A stretch of DNA of 64,000 nt from Aurantiacibacter sediminis (GTDB lineage: Bacteria > Pseudomonadota > Alphaproteobacteria > Sphingomonadales > Sphingomonadaceae): assembly GCF_016019885.1 (NCBI RefSeq), contig NZ_JAEANY010000002.1, positions 682,001-746,000 of the forward strand, in the 5' to 3' direction. The notes below the pieces were generated by a model. That model was given only the letters and a program-made list of their open reading frames with translations. It was not told where the DNA came from and made no database searches. The translations under genes were made by a program, and so were the position numbers. Of the stretch, positions 48,105-56,266 are shown one piece after another. Each line of letters begins with the position of its first letter. Position 1 is the first letter of the stretch.

Positions 48105-49406
48105 ATGGTTCGCAAGATTGGATTGGCGGCGGCGCTGCTTGCCGTTCCGCATACTGCCATGGCGCAGGACGGGATGACCAATATCGCACAGAATGATTCA
48201 GGCGATACGGCATGGATCCTCGTGTCGAGCGCGCTCGTGCTGCTTATGACATTGCCCGGCCTTGCGCTGTTTTACGGCGGACTGGTGCGGGCGAAGAATT
48301 TCCTTTCGGTGGCATTGCAGGTTGCCGCCGTGGCCGGCCTCGCTTCGGTCATGTGGATCGTTATTGGCTATTCGCTCGCCTTCGGGCCCAGCGTAAATGC
48401 GGTGATCGGAGGCACCAGCAAATGGATGCTGAATGACCTGACGATCTTGCGCGAAGGCTTGCTGCTACCTGAAAGTACATTTGCGCTGTTCCAGATGACG
48501 TTCGCCGCAATCACTCCCGCTCTCATGGTGGGCGCCTGGGTAGACCGTGCGCGCTTTGGTTGGGTGCTGGCGTTCACAGCTCTCTGGAGCCTGTTGGTTT
48601 ATGCCCCGGTGGCGCACTGGATCTGGGGCGGTGGCTGGCTGGGGCAGCTGGGAGTGATCGATTTTGCCGGCGGCCTCGTCGTGCATGCGACGGCAGGTGT
48701 TTCTGCGCTGGTCGTCGTGCTGCTGCTCGGCAAACGGCAGGGTTTCGGCTCCGCGCAATTGCTCCCTCATGCGCCGGGACTCACGATGCTCGGTGCCATG
48801 CTGCTATGGGTCGGCTGGTTCGGCTTCAACGGGGGAAGCGCGCTTACCGCGACCGACGACGCATCGACAGCGATCATCAACACGCACCTTGCCGCCGCTG
48901 TCGCAGCGCTGGTCTGGCTGGGGATTGAAAAGATAAAATTCGGAAAGCCTACGACAATTGGCTTTGCGACCGGCGCGATTGCCGGCCTTGCCACCATCAC
49001 CCCTGCTGCGGGATACATTGCCCCCGGCGCGGCAATTCTGATGGGCGCAGCAGGGTCTTTCATCTGTTATCAGGCGATCCTGCTGGTCAAAAACCGGCTC
49101 GGGATCGACGACTCCCTCGATGTGTTTGCCGTCCATGGCGCGGGCGGAATGCTCGGAACGCTGCTGCTTGGCCTATTCATTTGGTCAGGGCTCGGCGGGA
49201 CGGGATACAGCTTTGCGGGCGACATTCCTCTGGCGATGGGCGTGCAGGCGATCGGCATCCTGGCAGTGTGCGTCTTCAGCGCCTTCATGACGGCAGTGCT
49301 GGCCGTGGGTGTAAGCCTGTTCATCCCGATGCGGGTGAGCGAGGACGAGGAACTGCAAGGCCTTGATGCCAGCAGCCACGGCGAGCGCGCCTGGCATTTC
49401 GACTAG
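48105..49406 (+). CDS. amt: Ammonium transporter (Amt/MEP/Rh family)
   Basis: Inner-membrane trimeric channel for ammonium uptake. The 433 residues start with a signal-like segment (MVRKIGLAAALLAVPHTAMA) followed by eleven helices. Family blocks are LALFYGGLVRAKNFLSVALQ, the first pore histidine in GGLVVHATAGVSALVV, ISPGPGA-type ITPAAGYIAPGAAILMGA and the second pore histidine in DVFAVHGAGGMLGTLLLGLF. GAGGGGAA precedes the ATG. Unlike many amtB loci, no glnK (PII) gene lies next to it. Confidence 0.94.
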   Translation: MVRKIGLAAALLAVPHTAMAQDGMTNIAQNDSGDTAWILVSSALVLLMTLPGLALFYGGLVRAKNFLSVALQVAAVAGLASVMWIVIGYSLAFGPSVNAVIGGTSKWMLNDLTILREGLLLPESTFALFQMTFAAITPALMVGAWVDRARFGWVLAFTALWSLLVYAPVAHWIWGGGWLGQLGVIDFAGGLVVHATAGVSALVVVLLLGKRQGFGSAQLLPHAPGLTMLGAMLLWVGWFGFNGGSALTATDDASTAIINTHLAAAVAALVWLGIEKIKFGKPTTIGFATGAIAGLATITPAAGYIAPGAAILMGAAGSFICYQAILLVKNRLGIDDSLDVFAVHGAGGMLGTLLLGLFIWSGLGGTGYSFAGDIPLAMGVQAIGILAVCVFSAFMTAVLAVGVSLFIPMRVSEDEELQGLDASSHGERAWHFD

Positions 49407-49415
49407 CGAGAAGCC

Positions 49416-49928
49416 GTGGCCAAAGCCGATCTGAGAATGCGCCCTGGCTGCATTGCCGACCTTGCGACCTATAGCCGCGGATGGAAACTGTTCTGGGACC
49501 CGCGCGGTCGATCATCGCGGACAGAACTGGCGATGCTCTGCGTGATCCCGCTAGTGCTGATCTGGGTTTTGGCGGATGCGCTTTCTCTTTTCGGCAGAGG
49601 CGCCGTTATTCCGGACTGGGCTGGCCTCGCATTGATGCTTGCGTCTCTAGTGCCGATGCCGGCCGCGATTATCAGGCGCCTGCACGACAGCGACAAAAAC
49701 GGATGGCTCGCTCTCCCGATATTTATCTTGATAGGATTAGCGGTGTACGACAGCTGGCTCTTCGCCACCGCCAGCTATCCCGACAATGATCTGTGGTATA
49801 ATCGGGTCGGACTGGAGATGATGTATTCAGCCAGTTGGCTTGCCGCGCTTATACTTTTGATGTGGCCCGCGCGGAACGAGGACAATCGCTACGGCCCCAA
49901 TCCGCGCCCTGCAGAGAAAGTGATCTAG
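49416..49928 (+). CDS. DUF805 family membrane protein
   Basis: A 170-residue protein with the DUF805 layout. It starts with YSRGWKLFWDPRGRSSRTEL, has about four membrane segments, then the diagnostic RRLHDSDKNGWLALP loop, and ends with EDNRYGPNPRP. Function unknown. The GTG start lies 9 bases after amt, so it is co-transcribed. Its TAG overlaps the TAG of the convergent hydrolase gene in the palindrome CTAG (49925-49928). Confidence 0.87.
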   Translation: MAKADLRMRPGCIADLATYSRGWKLFWDPRGRSSRTELAMLCVIPLVLIWVLADALSLFGRGAVIPDWAGLALMLASLVPMPAAIIRRLHDSDKNGWLALPIFILIGLAVYDSWLFATASYPDNDLWYNRVGLEMMYSASWLAALILLMWPARNEDNRYGPNPRPAEKVI

Positions 49929-50629
49929 CCGCTCGCCGGATCGACTTCTGCCATCTTCGCGAGGATCTGGTTGATGCATTTGCGCGATGTGCCGATCTTG
50001 AAATGCGTCGCATCGATGCGAAGCTCCGCATCGCGCTCGCCTTCCTTGCCACAGGCGCATTCGGGCGAAACGATCCCATCTACGCCGGACCACACCGCAA
50101 GCGTCGGCACCGGAGGTTTCTGCTCGAGATCGACATCGAACGGCGTGTTATCGACCTTGTGATCGTTCAAAGCCTCGTAAAGTTTCCACGCCGAATTGGC
50201 GCGTCTGCTGCCGGAAAAAGGCGTGGCGACCGTCACAACCATTTCTATATCGTCCGGCATGCGATTAGCGAGAACGCGGGCGTAGAGGCCACCGAGACTC
50301 CAGCCGATCAGCAGCACTTTCTGCCCGCTTTCCCGATGCATTTCCGCGATGCGCTTTTCGAGCCGGGCGAGCTTCACTGGATCCGCGCCAAGGTTGATAC
50401 CCTGCCCCCAACCCTCAGGCCGGAAGCCGCGCGCGGCCAATGTTTTGCGAAACAAGGCTGTCGAAATATCGCCGGTGGTCAGGCCCGGAATAACGAGCAC
50501 GTAGCGCCCATTGCCAATTTGGGGACCGGGCGCAGGCTGGCGCAAGGGATTGAGCAGGACGCGAGGAAGCGAAAGCCCTTCCCGCAAAGTCCGCCGCAGC
50601 GGTGGAGGTGCGCTGCGGTGGTCCAACAT
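49925..50629 (-). CDS. Alpha/beta hydrolase
   Basis: A 234-residue cytoplasmic alpha/beta hydrolase. The nucleophile elbow GWSLGGLYAR holds the likely catalytic serine; YVLVIPGLTTGD is the strand and oxyanion loop, AVWSGVDGIVSPE the acid loop, and DATHFKIGTS the catalytic histidine. The N-terminal 40 residues are proline- and arginine-rich. Substrate unknown; a lipase-like or thioesterase activity is possible. Its ATG shares a base pair with the stop of the oxidoreductase gene upstream (TGATG), so the two are coupled. Confidence 0.82.
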   Translation of the reverse strand: MLDHRSAPPPLRRTLREGLSLPRVLLNPLRQPAPGPQIGNGRYVLVIPGLTTGDISTALFRKTLAARGFRPEGWGQGINLGADPVKLARLEKRIAEMHRESGQKVLLIGWSLGGLYARVLANRMPDDIEMVVTVATPFSGSRRANSAWKLYEALNDHKVDNTPFDVDLEQKPPVPTLAVWSGVDGIVSPECACGKEGERDAELRIDATHFKIGTSRKCINQILAKMAEVDPASG

Positions 50630-52035
50630 CAGTCGCCTGTCAGGATGCGATCGACCAACTGCTTCACCGTGGGTATGAAGTTGTTCGAGTAGAACGGATC
50701 GGTCTTGAAGCGATATGCTGAATGGCCTGCGAAAGCGAGGTTATCGTCCGGATCGCCGCCATGGGCGATATCCTGCAGGGTCTTCTGGATGCAGAAGCTG
50801 CGCGGATCGGCGAGGCGGCCGGTCGTATGCGTGTCATGGTCCTTCCAGCTGGAAAACTGGCAATGCGACAGACAGCCCATGCATTCGGCCTGATCAGTGC
50901 GAATTTTGTTCGCGCTATCGGGCGTGACGAAGACGACCGTATCGTCCGGCGTTTTCAGCGGTTCGGTAAAGCCTTCTGCCATCCACGACTGTGCTTTCCG
51001 CTGATCGCCGGGGTGAACGAAGAAATACTTAGCCTTTCCATGATCCATTAGCGGCACAGTGCCTTCTTCCTGATCGCGCTTAAAAATGGGGATCTGCCGC
51101 TCGCTGCGATGCATCAAATCGTACAGGAACGGCGTCTTCACGGCGCTGGAATAAAAACCGGTCGGTGAGAAACTGTGCAGCAGCACATCGCCGGGCTCGA
51201 CAGTGCGCAGCATGTCTTTCCAGACCTGCGGGATCGGGCTTTCCTCGGTCAATAGCGGACGCGTGCCGAACTGGAAGGCAATCTGGCCGAGCTCAGGATT
51301 GTCGATCCAGTCCTCCCAATCGCGCAGATACCAAACGCCGCCTGCCATGACGATCGCCGTGTCTTCGGAAACGCCTTCCTTGCGCATTGTCTCGCGCAGA
51401 GCAGCAACGCGCGGATAGGGATCCTCGGGCTTCTTCGGGTCTTCGGCATTCGAAAGGCCATTGTGTCCACCAGCCAGCCACGGGTCTTCGTAGACCACAG
51501 CCGCCATCAGGTCGGGCACCTTGGAATAGCTGCGCTTCCACAGGGCGCGGAATGCACGCGCAGAGGAAATAATCGGCAGGTAATGTACGTTGTAGCGTTG
51601 GGCGATTTCGGCGAGCTTGTAGGGCATGCCTGCACCGCAGGTGACGCCGGTTATCATGCCCTTGCAGTTTTCCAGGACGCCTTCGAGCACCTGTTGCGCG
51701 CCGCCCATTTCCCACAGCACGTTGATATTGATCGCGCCTTTGCCATTGGCCATTTCATGCGCGCGCTTTACCTGTTCGGTAGCGCCGTCGATTGCGTAGC
51801 GGACCAGCTGCTCAAAGCGTTCGACGCGGGTCGCTTGCGGGTAAACTTGTGGAATGGGATTGCCATCTTCATCATAGCTGTCGGCATTAACGGCGCTGAC
51901 CGTGCCGATGCCGCCAGCTGCGGCCCATGCCCCGCTGGACATATGGTTGGTCGCCGAAACACCTTTGCCACCTTCGATCAGCGGCCAGACTTCCCTGCCG
52001 CCATACATGATGGGTTTGAGACCCTTAAATGTCAT
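50629..52035 (-). CDS. NMO/2-nitropropane-dioxygenase-like flavin oxidoreductase with cysteine cluster
   Basis: FMN-dependent oxidoreductase of the nitronate monooxygenase (2-nitropropane dioxygenase) superfamily, TIM barrel. Signals are GVSATNHMSSGAWAAAGGIG, ININVLWEMGG, ITGVTCGAGMPYKLAEIA, VVYEDPWLAGGHNG and IVMAGGVWYLRDWEDW with FQFGTRPL for phosphate binding. At 468 residues it is about 100 longer than the usual enzymes. The C-terminal extension holds Cys385, Cys388, Cys392 and Cys415 (ECMGCLSHC, then SFC), a possible metal site. ATG 52035 has AGGGGA upstream, and the 11-base overlap with the upstream gene suggests coupling. True substrate unknown. Confidence 0.82.
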   Translation of the reverse strand: MTFKGLKPIMYGGREVWPLIEGGKGVSATNHMSSGAWAAAGGIGTVSAVNADSYDEDGNPIPQVYPQATRVERFEQLVRYAIDGATEQVKRAHEMANGKGAININVLWEMGGAQQVLEGVLENCKGMITGVTCGAGMPYKLAEIAQRYNVHYLPIISSARAFRALWKRSYSKVPDLMAAVVYEDPWLAGGHNGLSNAEDPKKPEDPYPRVAALRETMRKEGVSEDTAIVMAGGVWYLRDWEDWIDNPELGQIAFQFGTRPLLTEESPIPQVWKDMLRTVEPGDVLLHSFSPTGFYSSAVKTPFLYDLMHRSERQIPIFKRDQEEGTVPLMDHGKAKYFFVHPGDQRKAQSWMAEGFTEPLKTPDDTVVFVTPDSANKIRTDQAECMGCLSHCQFSSWKDHDTHTTGRLADPRSFCIQKTLQDIAHGGDPDDNLAFAGHSAYRFKTDPFYSNNFIPTVKQLVDRILTGD

Positions 52036-52834
52036 TATTTTCCCCTGAGGAAACACTCTGTGAAGCGGTTTCGCCCACTGGCTCCTCTATCGTCATTTGG
52101 TCGAAATCTTCGCCCGGCTGAACGCATGGCTCGATATCGCGCGGATCGGGTCGTTCTCCTACGACTTCAAATTGCGCGTAATAGCCTGCAATTTCAGGCT
52201 TTCGGATGAATTCGACTAGTCGATAGCCGACTCGCTCGAATTCGCAAAACAGCAACTGCGGATTAATTCCGTGCTGATCGGTTGGCCTGTCCACATCCAC
52301 TACGATCACCTGACCGCCTTCGCGCAATGCCGGACGCATGCGCCAGATAAAGGCGTAAGGCTCTGTAATCTCATGATACATATGCACCATGAATATGCGG
52401 TCGAAACTGTCAGGCGGCAAGTTGGGATCGTCGATACCGCCAGTAATGACCGAGACATTGTCGAGCCGTTCGCGCTCAACACGTCCGCCGAGGCGGCGCA
52501 GCGCGCCATCGTCGATATCCTGCGCCAGTACCCGGCCCTCCGGGCCAACGCGGGCGGAGAGGCGGACGGTATAATAGCCTTCACCCGCGCCGATGTCGGC
52601 GACGGTCATCCCTTCGGTAATCGCCGCCTGGTCCATCACTGTTTCCGCCTCGCCACGATCATCGCGCGCGGTTTCGGTGGAAAATGCGTTGCTGCCAACT
52701 TCCGACACCGGGCGATAGGCGCGCGGGAAATCCTGCGAACTGGCCGGACGATTATCGGCCGCTGTGTCGCAGGCGGCAAGCGCTGCGCACAGGCCGAACC
52801 CGGCAAGAATCCTTATGGCGATCCCTCTCGACAT
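52025..52834 (-). CDS. Methyltransferase-fold lipoprotein
   Basis: The first 22 residues form a lipoprotein signal ending ALAAC. The rest is a class I SAM-dependent methyltransferase fold: motif I VADIGAGEGYYTVRLSARVG, the acidic end of strand 2 (LAQDID), DRIFMVHMYHEI and the strand GGQVIVVDVDRP. A methyltransferase fold behind a lipobox is a contradiction, because SAM is cytoplasmic, so it may bind another ligand or stay inside the cell. Length 269 from ATG 52834; an earlier in-frame start would bury the signal peptide. It overlaps the oxidoreductase gene by 11 bases and so belongs to the same unit. Confidence 0.78.
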   Translation of the reverse strand: MSRGIAIRILAGFGLCAALAACDTAADNRPASSQDFPRAYRPVSEVGSNAFSTETARDDRGEAETVMDQAAITEGMTVADIGAGEGYYTVRLSARVGPEGRVLAQDIDDGALRRLGGRVERERLDNVSVITGGIDDPNLPPDSFDRIFMVHMYHEITEPYAFIWRMRPALREGGQVIVVDVDRPTDQHGINPQLLFCEFERVGYRLVEFIRKPEIAGYYAQFEVVGERPDPRDIEPCVQPGEDFDQMTIEEPVGETASQSVSSGENNDI

Positions 52835-52884
52835 GCCCCCGGCTCTAGCGAGTGACACTCCCGAAGGCAAAGCGGCTTTTCAGC

Positions 52885-54981
52885 TTATTCCGCAGTCAGA
52901 TCGAGACGCCGCAGAACTTCAACCCGGTCTTCAAGAGCGCGCGCCTCGACGATCTCGGTCCCCATGAGAGCGTAGACGCCTTCGCCGATGAAGATGGGCC
53001 GTGCATTCCCGTACCAGTCCACACAGGACACTTCGCACTCATACTCGCTCTCGCGCTTATCTTCCGGTGGCGCAGGCGAAACATCCGACAGGTCGGTCAA
53101 TTGCCCGCTTGGAGAAAAGCGAAGGAAAGAAATGTCGGAATTGTCCGATCGCCAATAGTAGCGCCCAGACTCGTGTTCGGAGCGAACCGTGGGCAGGCCC
53201 ATCAGCCCATCGCCATCTGCATAAATCGTCGCATTGAATGCATGGCTGCGGCTTTCGCTTTCAAATCTGCCCGGCAGTAAAGCGGCGTCGGCCACTTGCG
53301 CAGTTTCTGCCAGATCGAGATAGGAAATGATGAGCCCGGTATCGTCACGATAGCCCGTGACAATCGCATCCCCGCCCAGTGACTCGATCCGGGTGATTTC
53401 GTGCGATAGCGGGACGCGCTGCGCATCATCCGGCTCACCGAGGGGGACAGCCATGAGGCCGGAGCTCTCGAAGACATCGCCCTCCTCTGCCTCAGGCGGG
53501 CGGCCATAGCGGGTACGGCTTCCGTACAGCAGCCACTCGCCGACGAAGCGGTTTTCGAAGAAACCATCGTCTACCTCTGGCAGCGTGGTGAAGCGCCCAT
53601 CGTCTGGCTCGCTGTAGCGCGTACCAAACCGGACGAGCGGAACATCGACGAGCTCGATATCACCGCGCTCCCTCTCGCTTCGCCACCAGGAATCGGTGCA
53701 GGTGATATCCTGCCAGCTGGTGAGCATGCGAAAGCGCGAACGTTGCTGCTCCATCGAAAACTGGTCGAACACCACACCGCGCACGGCTAGCAGATCAACT
53801 TCGTCAGGACGGCGCATCGGAATGCGGAACACCGCGCCCGGAGGCGCCTCAGTATTGGCTTCAAATCCGGCCTCGCGGGCACGGCAGACGCGGTATGAAC
53901 TGGTGTCGTTGTAGCTTGCGGCAGTGGTGGCGAGGAAAATGTTCTCAGGCGAGACAAACATCTCGGCCGCTTCACCGGCTATAAACGCTGTCGACTCGCA
54001 GGTCAGATTATCTTCGTCCAATCCGCCCAGATCGCAGCGTGATATGGTGTGAACGATGGGATCGAACGTGCCGAAAACCGGGCGATAAATATCCCGCACA
54101 TCCAGAATGGCGCGGCCGCGATCCTCGTCATCGAATTCTTCCGAAGGTACCCAACGCCGAATGCTCGGCCTGTTTCGACGATTGACGAGATCCTGCGGGT
54201 CATATGGCGTATAGATCACCAGCTGATCGCCGATCACGCGGGTCGCATAATTGTCGACGTCGTAATAATCCTCGCTACTGATCAGGAAGACCCCGCGCCG
54301 CTCGATTGTGCCGTTGTCGCGGTTGAGGCGGAAAACCGAAAGCTCGCTCGCGTCATCTTCGTATGAATATGCTGCGATGATGATATGATCACCCTGCACC
54401 AGCATTTCATCATACCAGTCCGCTCCAATGGGATCGCCATCTTCATCCGTTCGGTAAACATCGATCCGGTCCGTCAGCTCCATGGTGCGGAAATTGGCGA
54501 CGAAGATGCGGCCATCCTGAAGGACGAGCAGGTAATCGCCCATGCGCTTTACGATGTCGCCTTCATCGACGCCGGCAGACTGATTGTTGGTGATCGATTC
54601 TGCATCGGCGGTCGTCACGGACATCGGCGAAGACAGGGAACTTTGCCGCATGCGTGTTCCCGTCACCACGACGGTACCGGCATCATCTCCCTCCGCTGAA
54701 ACGCAGTCCTCGTAAAGCGGACTGCAGTCCGGGTCCTGTCGCTCAACCCGCAGCGACGCTACGTATATTTCAGGATCGATCTCGGCGCGGTTTTCGCCCG
54801 TAATGTAGCGCTGCGCCCGGCGCAGATCGCGCACCCATCGGCGGAATTCGCGCTCATCCTCGAAAGTCTGGAGATCGGGGGTGGCCAAATCCTCCAGATA
54901 GGGGTGGTCCCAAGTCCCTTGCGCCTGTGCTGCCGAAAACGGCACCAATAAACACGCAGCGGCGAGCAGTCCCAAACGCAT
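52885..54981 (-). CDS. Large secreted beta-propeller protein
   Basis: A 698-residue protein with a signal peptide (MRLGLLAAACLLVPFSAAQAQ). Helical residues follow to about 85 and then a large C-terminal beta-propeller domain of the PF09826 type, seen in AGVDEGDIVKRMGDYLLVLQDGRIFVANF and repeating strands with many Asp and Asn. Several cysteines (for example DCSPLYEDC) suggest disulfides. Residues 102-132 read VVVTGTRMRQ...SVTTADAESI, very like the plug start of TonB-dependent receptors, though no barrel follows. ATG 54981 is preceded by AGGAGG seven bases away, but this site lies in a perfect hairpin (54989-55007). Function unknown. Confidence 0.75.
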   Translation of the reverse strand: MRLGLLAAACLLVPFSAAQAQGTWDHPYLEDLATPDLQTFEDEREFRRWVRDLRRAQRYITGENRAEIDPEIYVASLRVERQDPDCSPLYEDCVSAEGDDAGTVVVTGTRMRQSSLSSPMSVTTADAESITNNQSAGVDEGDIVKRMGDYLLVLQDGRIFVANFRTMELTDRIDVYRTDEDGDPIGADWYDEMLVQGDHIIIAAYSYEDDASELSVFRLNRDNGTIERRGVFLISSEDYYDVDNYATRVIGDQLVIYTPYDPQDLVNRRNRPSIRRWVPSEEFDDEDRGRAILDVRDIYRPVFGTFDPIVHTISRCDLGGLDEDNLTCESTAFIAGEAAEMFVSPENIFLATTAASYNDTSSYRVCRAREAGFEANTEAPPGAVFRIPMRRPDEVDLLAVRGVVFDQFSMEQQRSRFRMLTSWQDITCTDSWWRSERERGDIELVDVPLVRFGTRYSEPDDGRFTTLPEVDDGFFENRFVGEWLLYGSRTRYGRPPEAEEGDVFESSGLMAVPLGEPDDAQRVPLSHEITRIESLGGDAIVTGYRDDTGLIISYLDLAETAQVADAALLPGRFESESRSHAFNATIYADGDGLMGLPTVRSEHESGRYYWRSDNSDISFLRFSPSGQLTDLSDVSPAPPEDKRESEYECEVSCVDWYGNARPIFIGEGVYALMGTEIVEARALEDRVEVLRRLDLTAE

Positions 54982-54988
54982 CGCAATC

Positions 54989-55007
54989 CCTCCTGTTTCT
55001 CAGGAGG
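54989..55007 (-). promoter_or_regulatory. Hairpin that covers the ribosome-binding site of the propeller gene
   Basis: On the minus strand CCTCCTG-AGAAA-CAGGAGG is a perfect 7-bp stem with a 5-base loop. Its 3' arm is the Shine-Dalgarno sequence, ending 7 bases before the ATG at 54981. A folded transcript would hide the site. There is no T run after it, so it does not look like a terminator. Confidence 0.6.
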
Positions 55008-55035
55008 TTATGTCAAACCCGCGTGGACGACAAGC

Positions 55036-56163
55036 CTACTCAACGTCCTCCACATCGACGGTCTCACCCGTCACACGCACGGCGAGCGCGGCGGCGATGA
55101 AATCGTCAAGGTCGCCGTCGAGCACATCGTCCGGCGTCGGGCTGGTGACGCCGGTGCGCAGGTCTTTCACCATCTGATATGGCTGGAGCACGTAGGACCG
55201 GATCTGGTGGCCCCATCCGATCTCGGTCTTCTCCTGATATTCGCCTGCCGCCGCCGCTTCGCGCTCGGCCATTTCGCGTTCGAACAAGCGCGCTTTCAGC
55301 ATGTTCATCGCGGTCGCGCGGTTCTTGTGCTGGCTGCGATCGTTCTGGCTGGCAACGACGATGCCTGTCGGTTGGTGGGTGATGCGGACTGCGGAATCGG
55401 TAGTGTTCACGTGCTGGCCACCAGCGCCAGATGCACGATAGGTGTCGATCTTAAGATCGCCTTCGTTAATCTCGATATTGATGTCGTCATCGATCACTGG
55501 ATAGACCCACACGCTGCTGAAAGAGGTGTGGCGCCGCGCCGAGCTGTCATAGGGGCTGATGCGCACGAGGCGGTGAACACCCGTTTCGGTCTTGGCATAG
55601 CCATAGGCGTTTTCGCCCTTGATCAGCAGCGTTGCGCTTTTGATACCGGCTTGCTCGCCCGCCTGATATTCGACCGTTTCGACTTTGAAGCCGCGCTTTT
55701 CCGCCCAGCGCACATACATGCGCAGCAGCATGTCGGCCCAGTCCTGGCTTTCGGTGCCGCCCGCGCCGGCATTGATCTGCAGGTAGGTGTCATAGGCATC
55801 CGCCTCGCCCGAAAGCAGCGCATTGACCTTGTCCCGGTCCGCCCGCTTGGCGAGTGCGGCAAGGCTGTTCATGCCGTCGGCGACGATATCATCGTCACCT
55901 TCGGCCTCGCCCATTTGGATGAATTCCATCGCGTCGGACATCTCGGTGGAGATTTCCTGCACGGTCTCCACCGCGTCCTTCAGCTGCTTGTGCTCGCGGC
56001 TGATCGCCTGCGCCTGCTTTGGGTCATTCCACAGGTCCGGATCCTGCACACGCGCCTCAAGCTCGTCGAGGCGGCGCAGGGAATGCTCCCAGTCGAGAGA
56101 CTTCTTGACCAGCGCAAGCGCCGCTTCGATCCGGTCGATATGGGCCTGCCCTTCGGCACGCAT
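55036..56163 (-). CDS. prfB: Peptide chain release factor 2
   Basis: Releases finished proteins at UGA and UAA stops. The catalytic GGQ loop is in RASGAGGQHVNTTDSAVR. The stop-codon tripeptide, SPF in the classic protein, reads SPY here (LVRISPYDSSARRHTSF). The 375 residues match the family. Unlike E. coli, there is no programmed frameshift: the reading frame runs unbroken through the corresponding N-terminal place (SLDWEHSLRRLDELEARVQDP). The start is ATG; the native N-terminus often continues a few residues earlier, but nothing upstream here extends convincingly. Confidence 0.95.
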   Translation of the reverse strand: MRAEGQAHIDRIEAALALVKKSLDWEHSLRRLDELEARVQDPDLWNDPKQAQAISREHKQLKDAVETVQEISTEMSDAMEFIQMGEAEGDDDIVADGMNSLAALAKRADRDKVNALLSGEADAYDTYLQINAGAGGTESQDWADMLLRMYVRWAEKRGFKVETVEYQAGEQAGIKSATLLIKGENAYGYAKTETGVHRLVRISPYDSSARRHTSFSSVWVYPVIDDDINIEINEGDLKIDTYRASGAGGQHVNTTDSAVRITHQPTGIVVASQNDRSQHKNRATAMNMLKARLFEREMAEREAAAAGEYQEKTEIGWGHQIRSYVLQPYQMVKDLRTGVTSPTPDDVLDGDLDDFIAAALAVRVTGETVDVEDVE

Positions 56164-56266
56164 GGCATTTTTCTCCGACTGTGAAAGCGCCCGCGCCTAG
56201 CGCAGCTCGCGTGGAAGGGAAAGTGGTTGCGATCAATCGGGCGGCGGACCGCCAGCATGCGAGACA

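Noticed and set aside
55036-56163. Programmed +1 frameshift in prfB
   Set aside because: The reading frame is continuous through the N-terminal region where E. coli has its in-frame stop.
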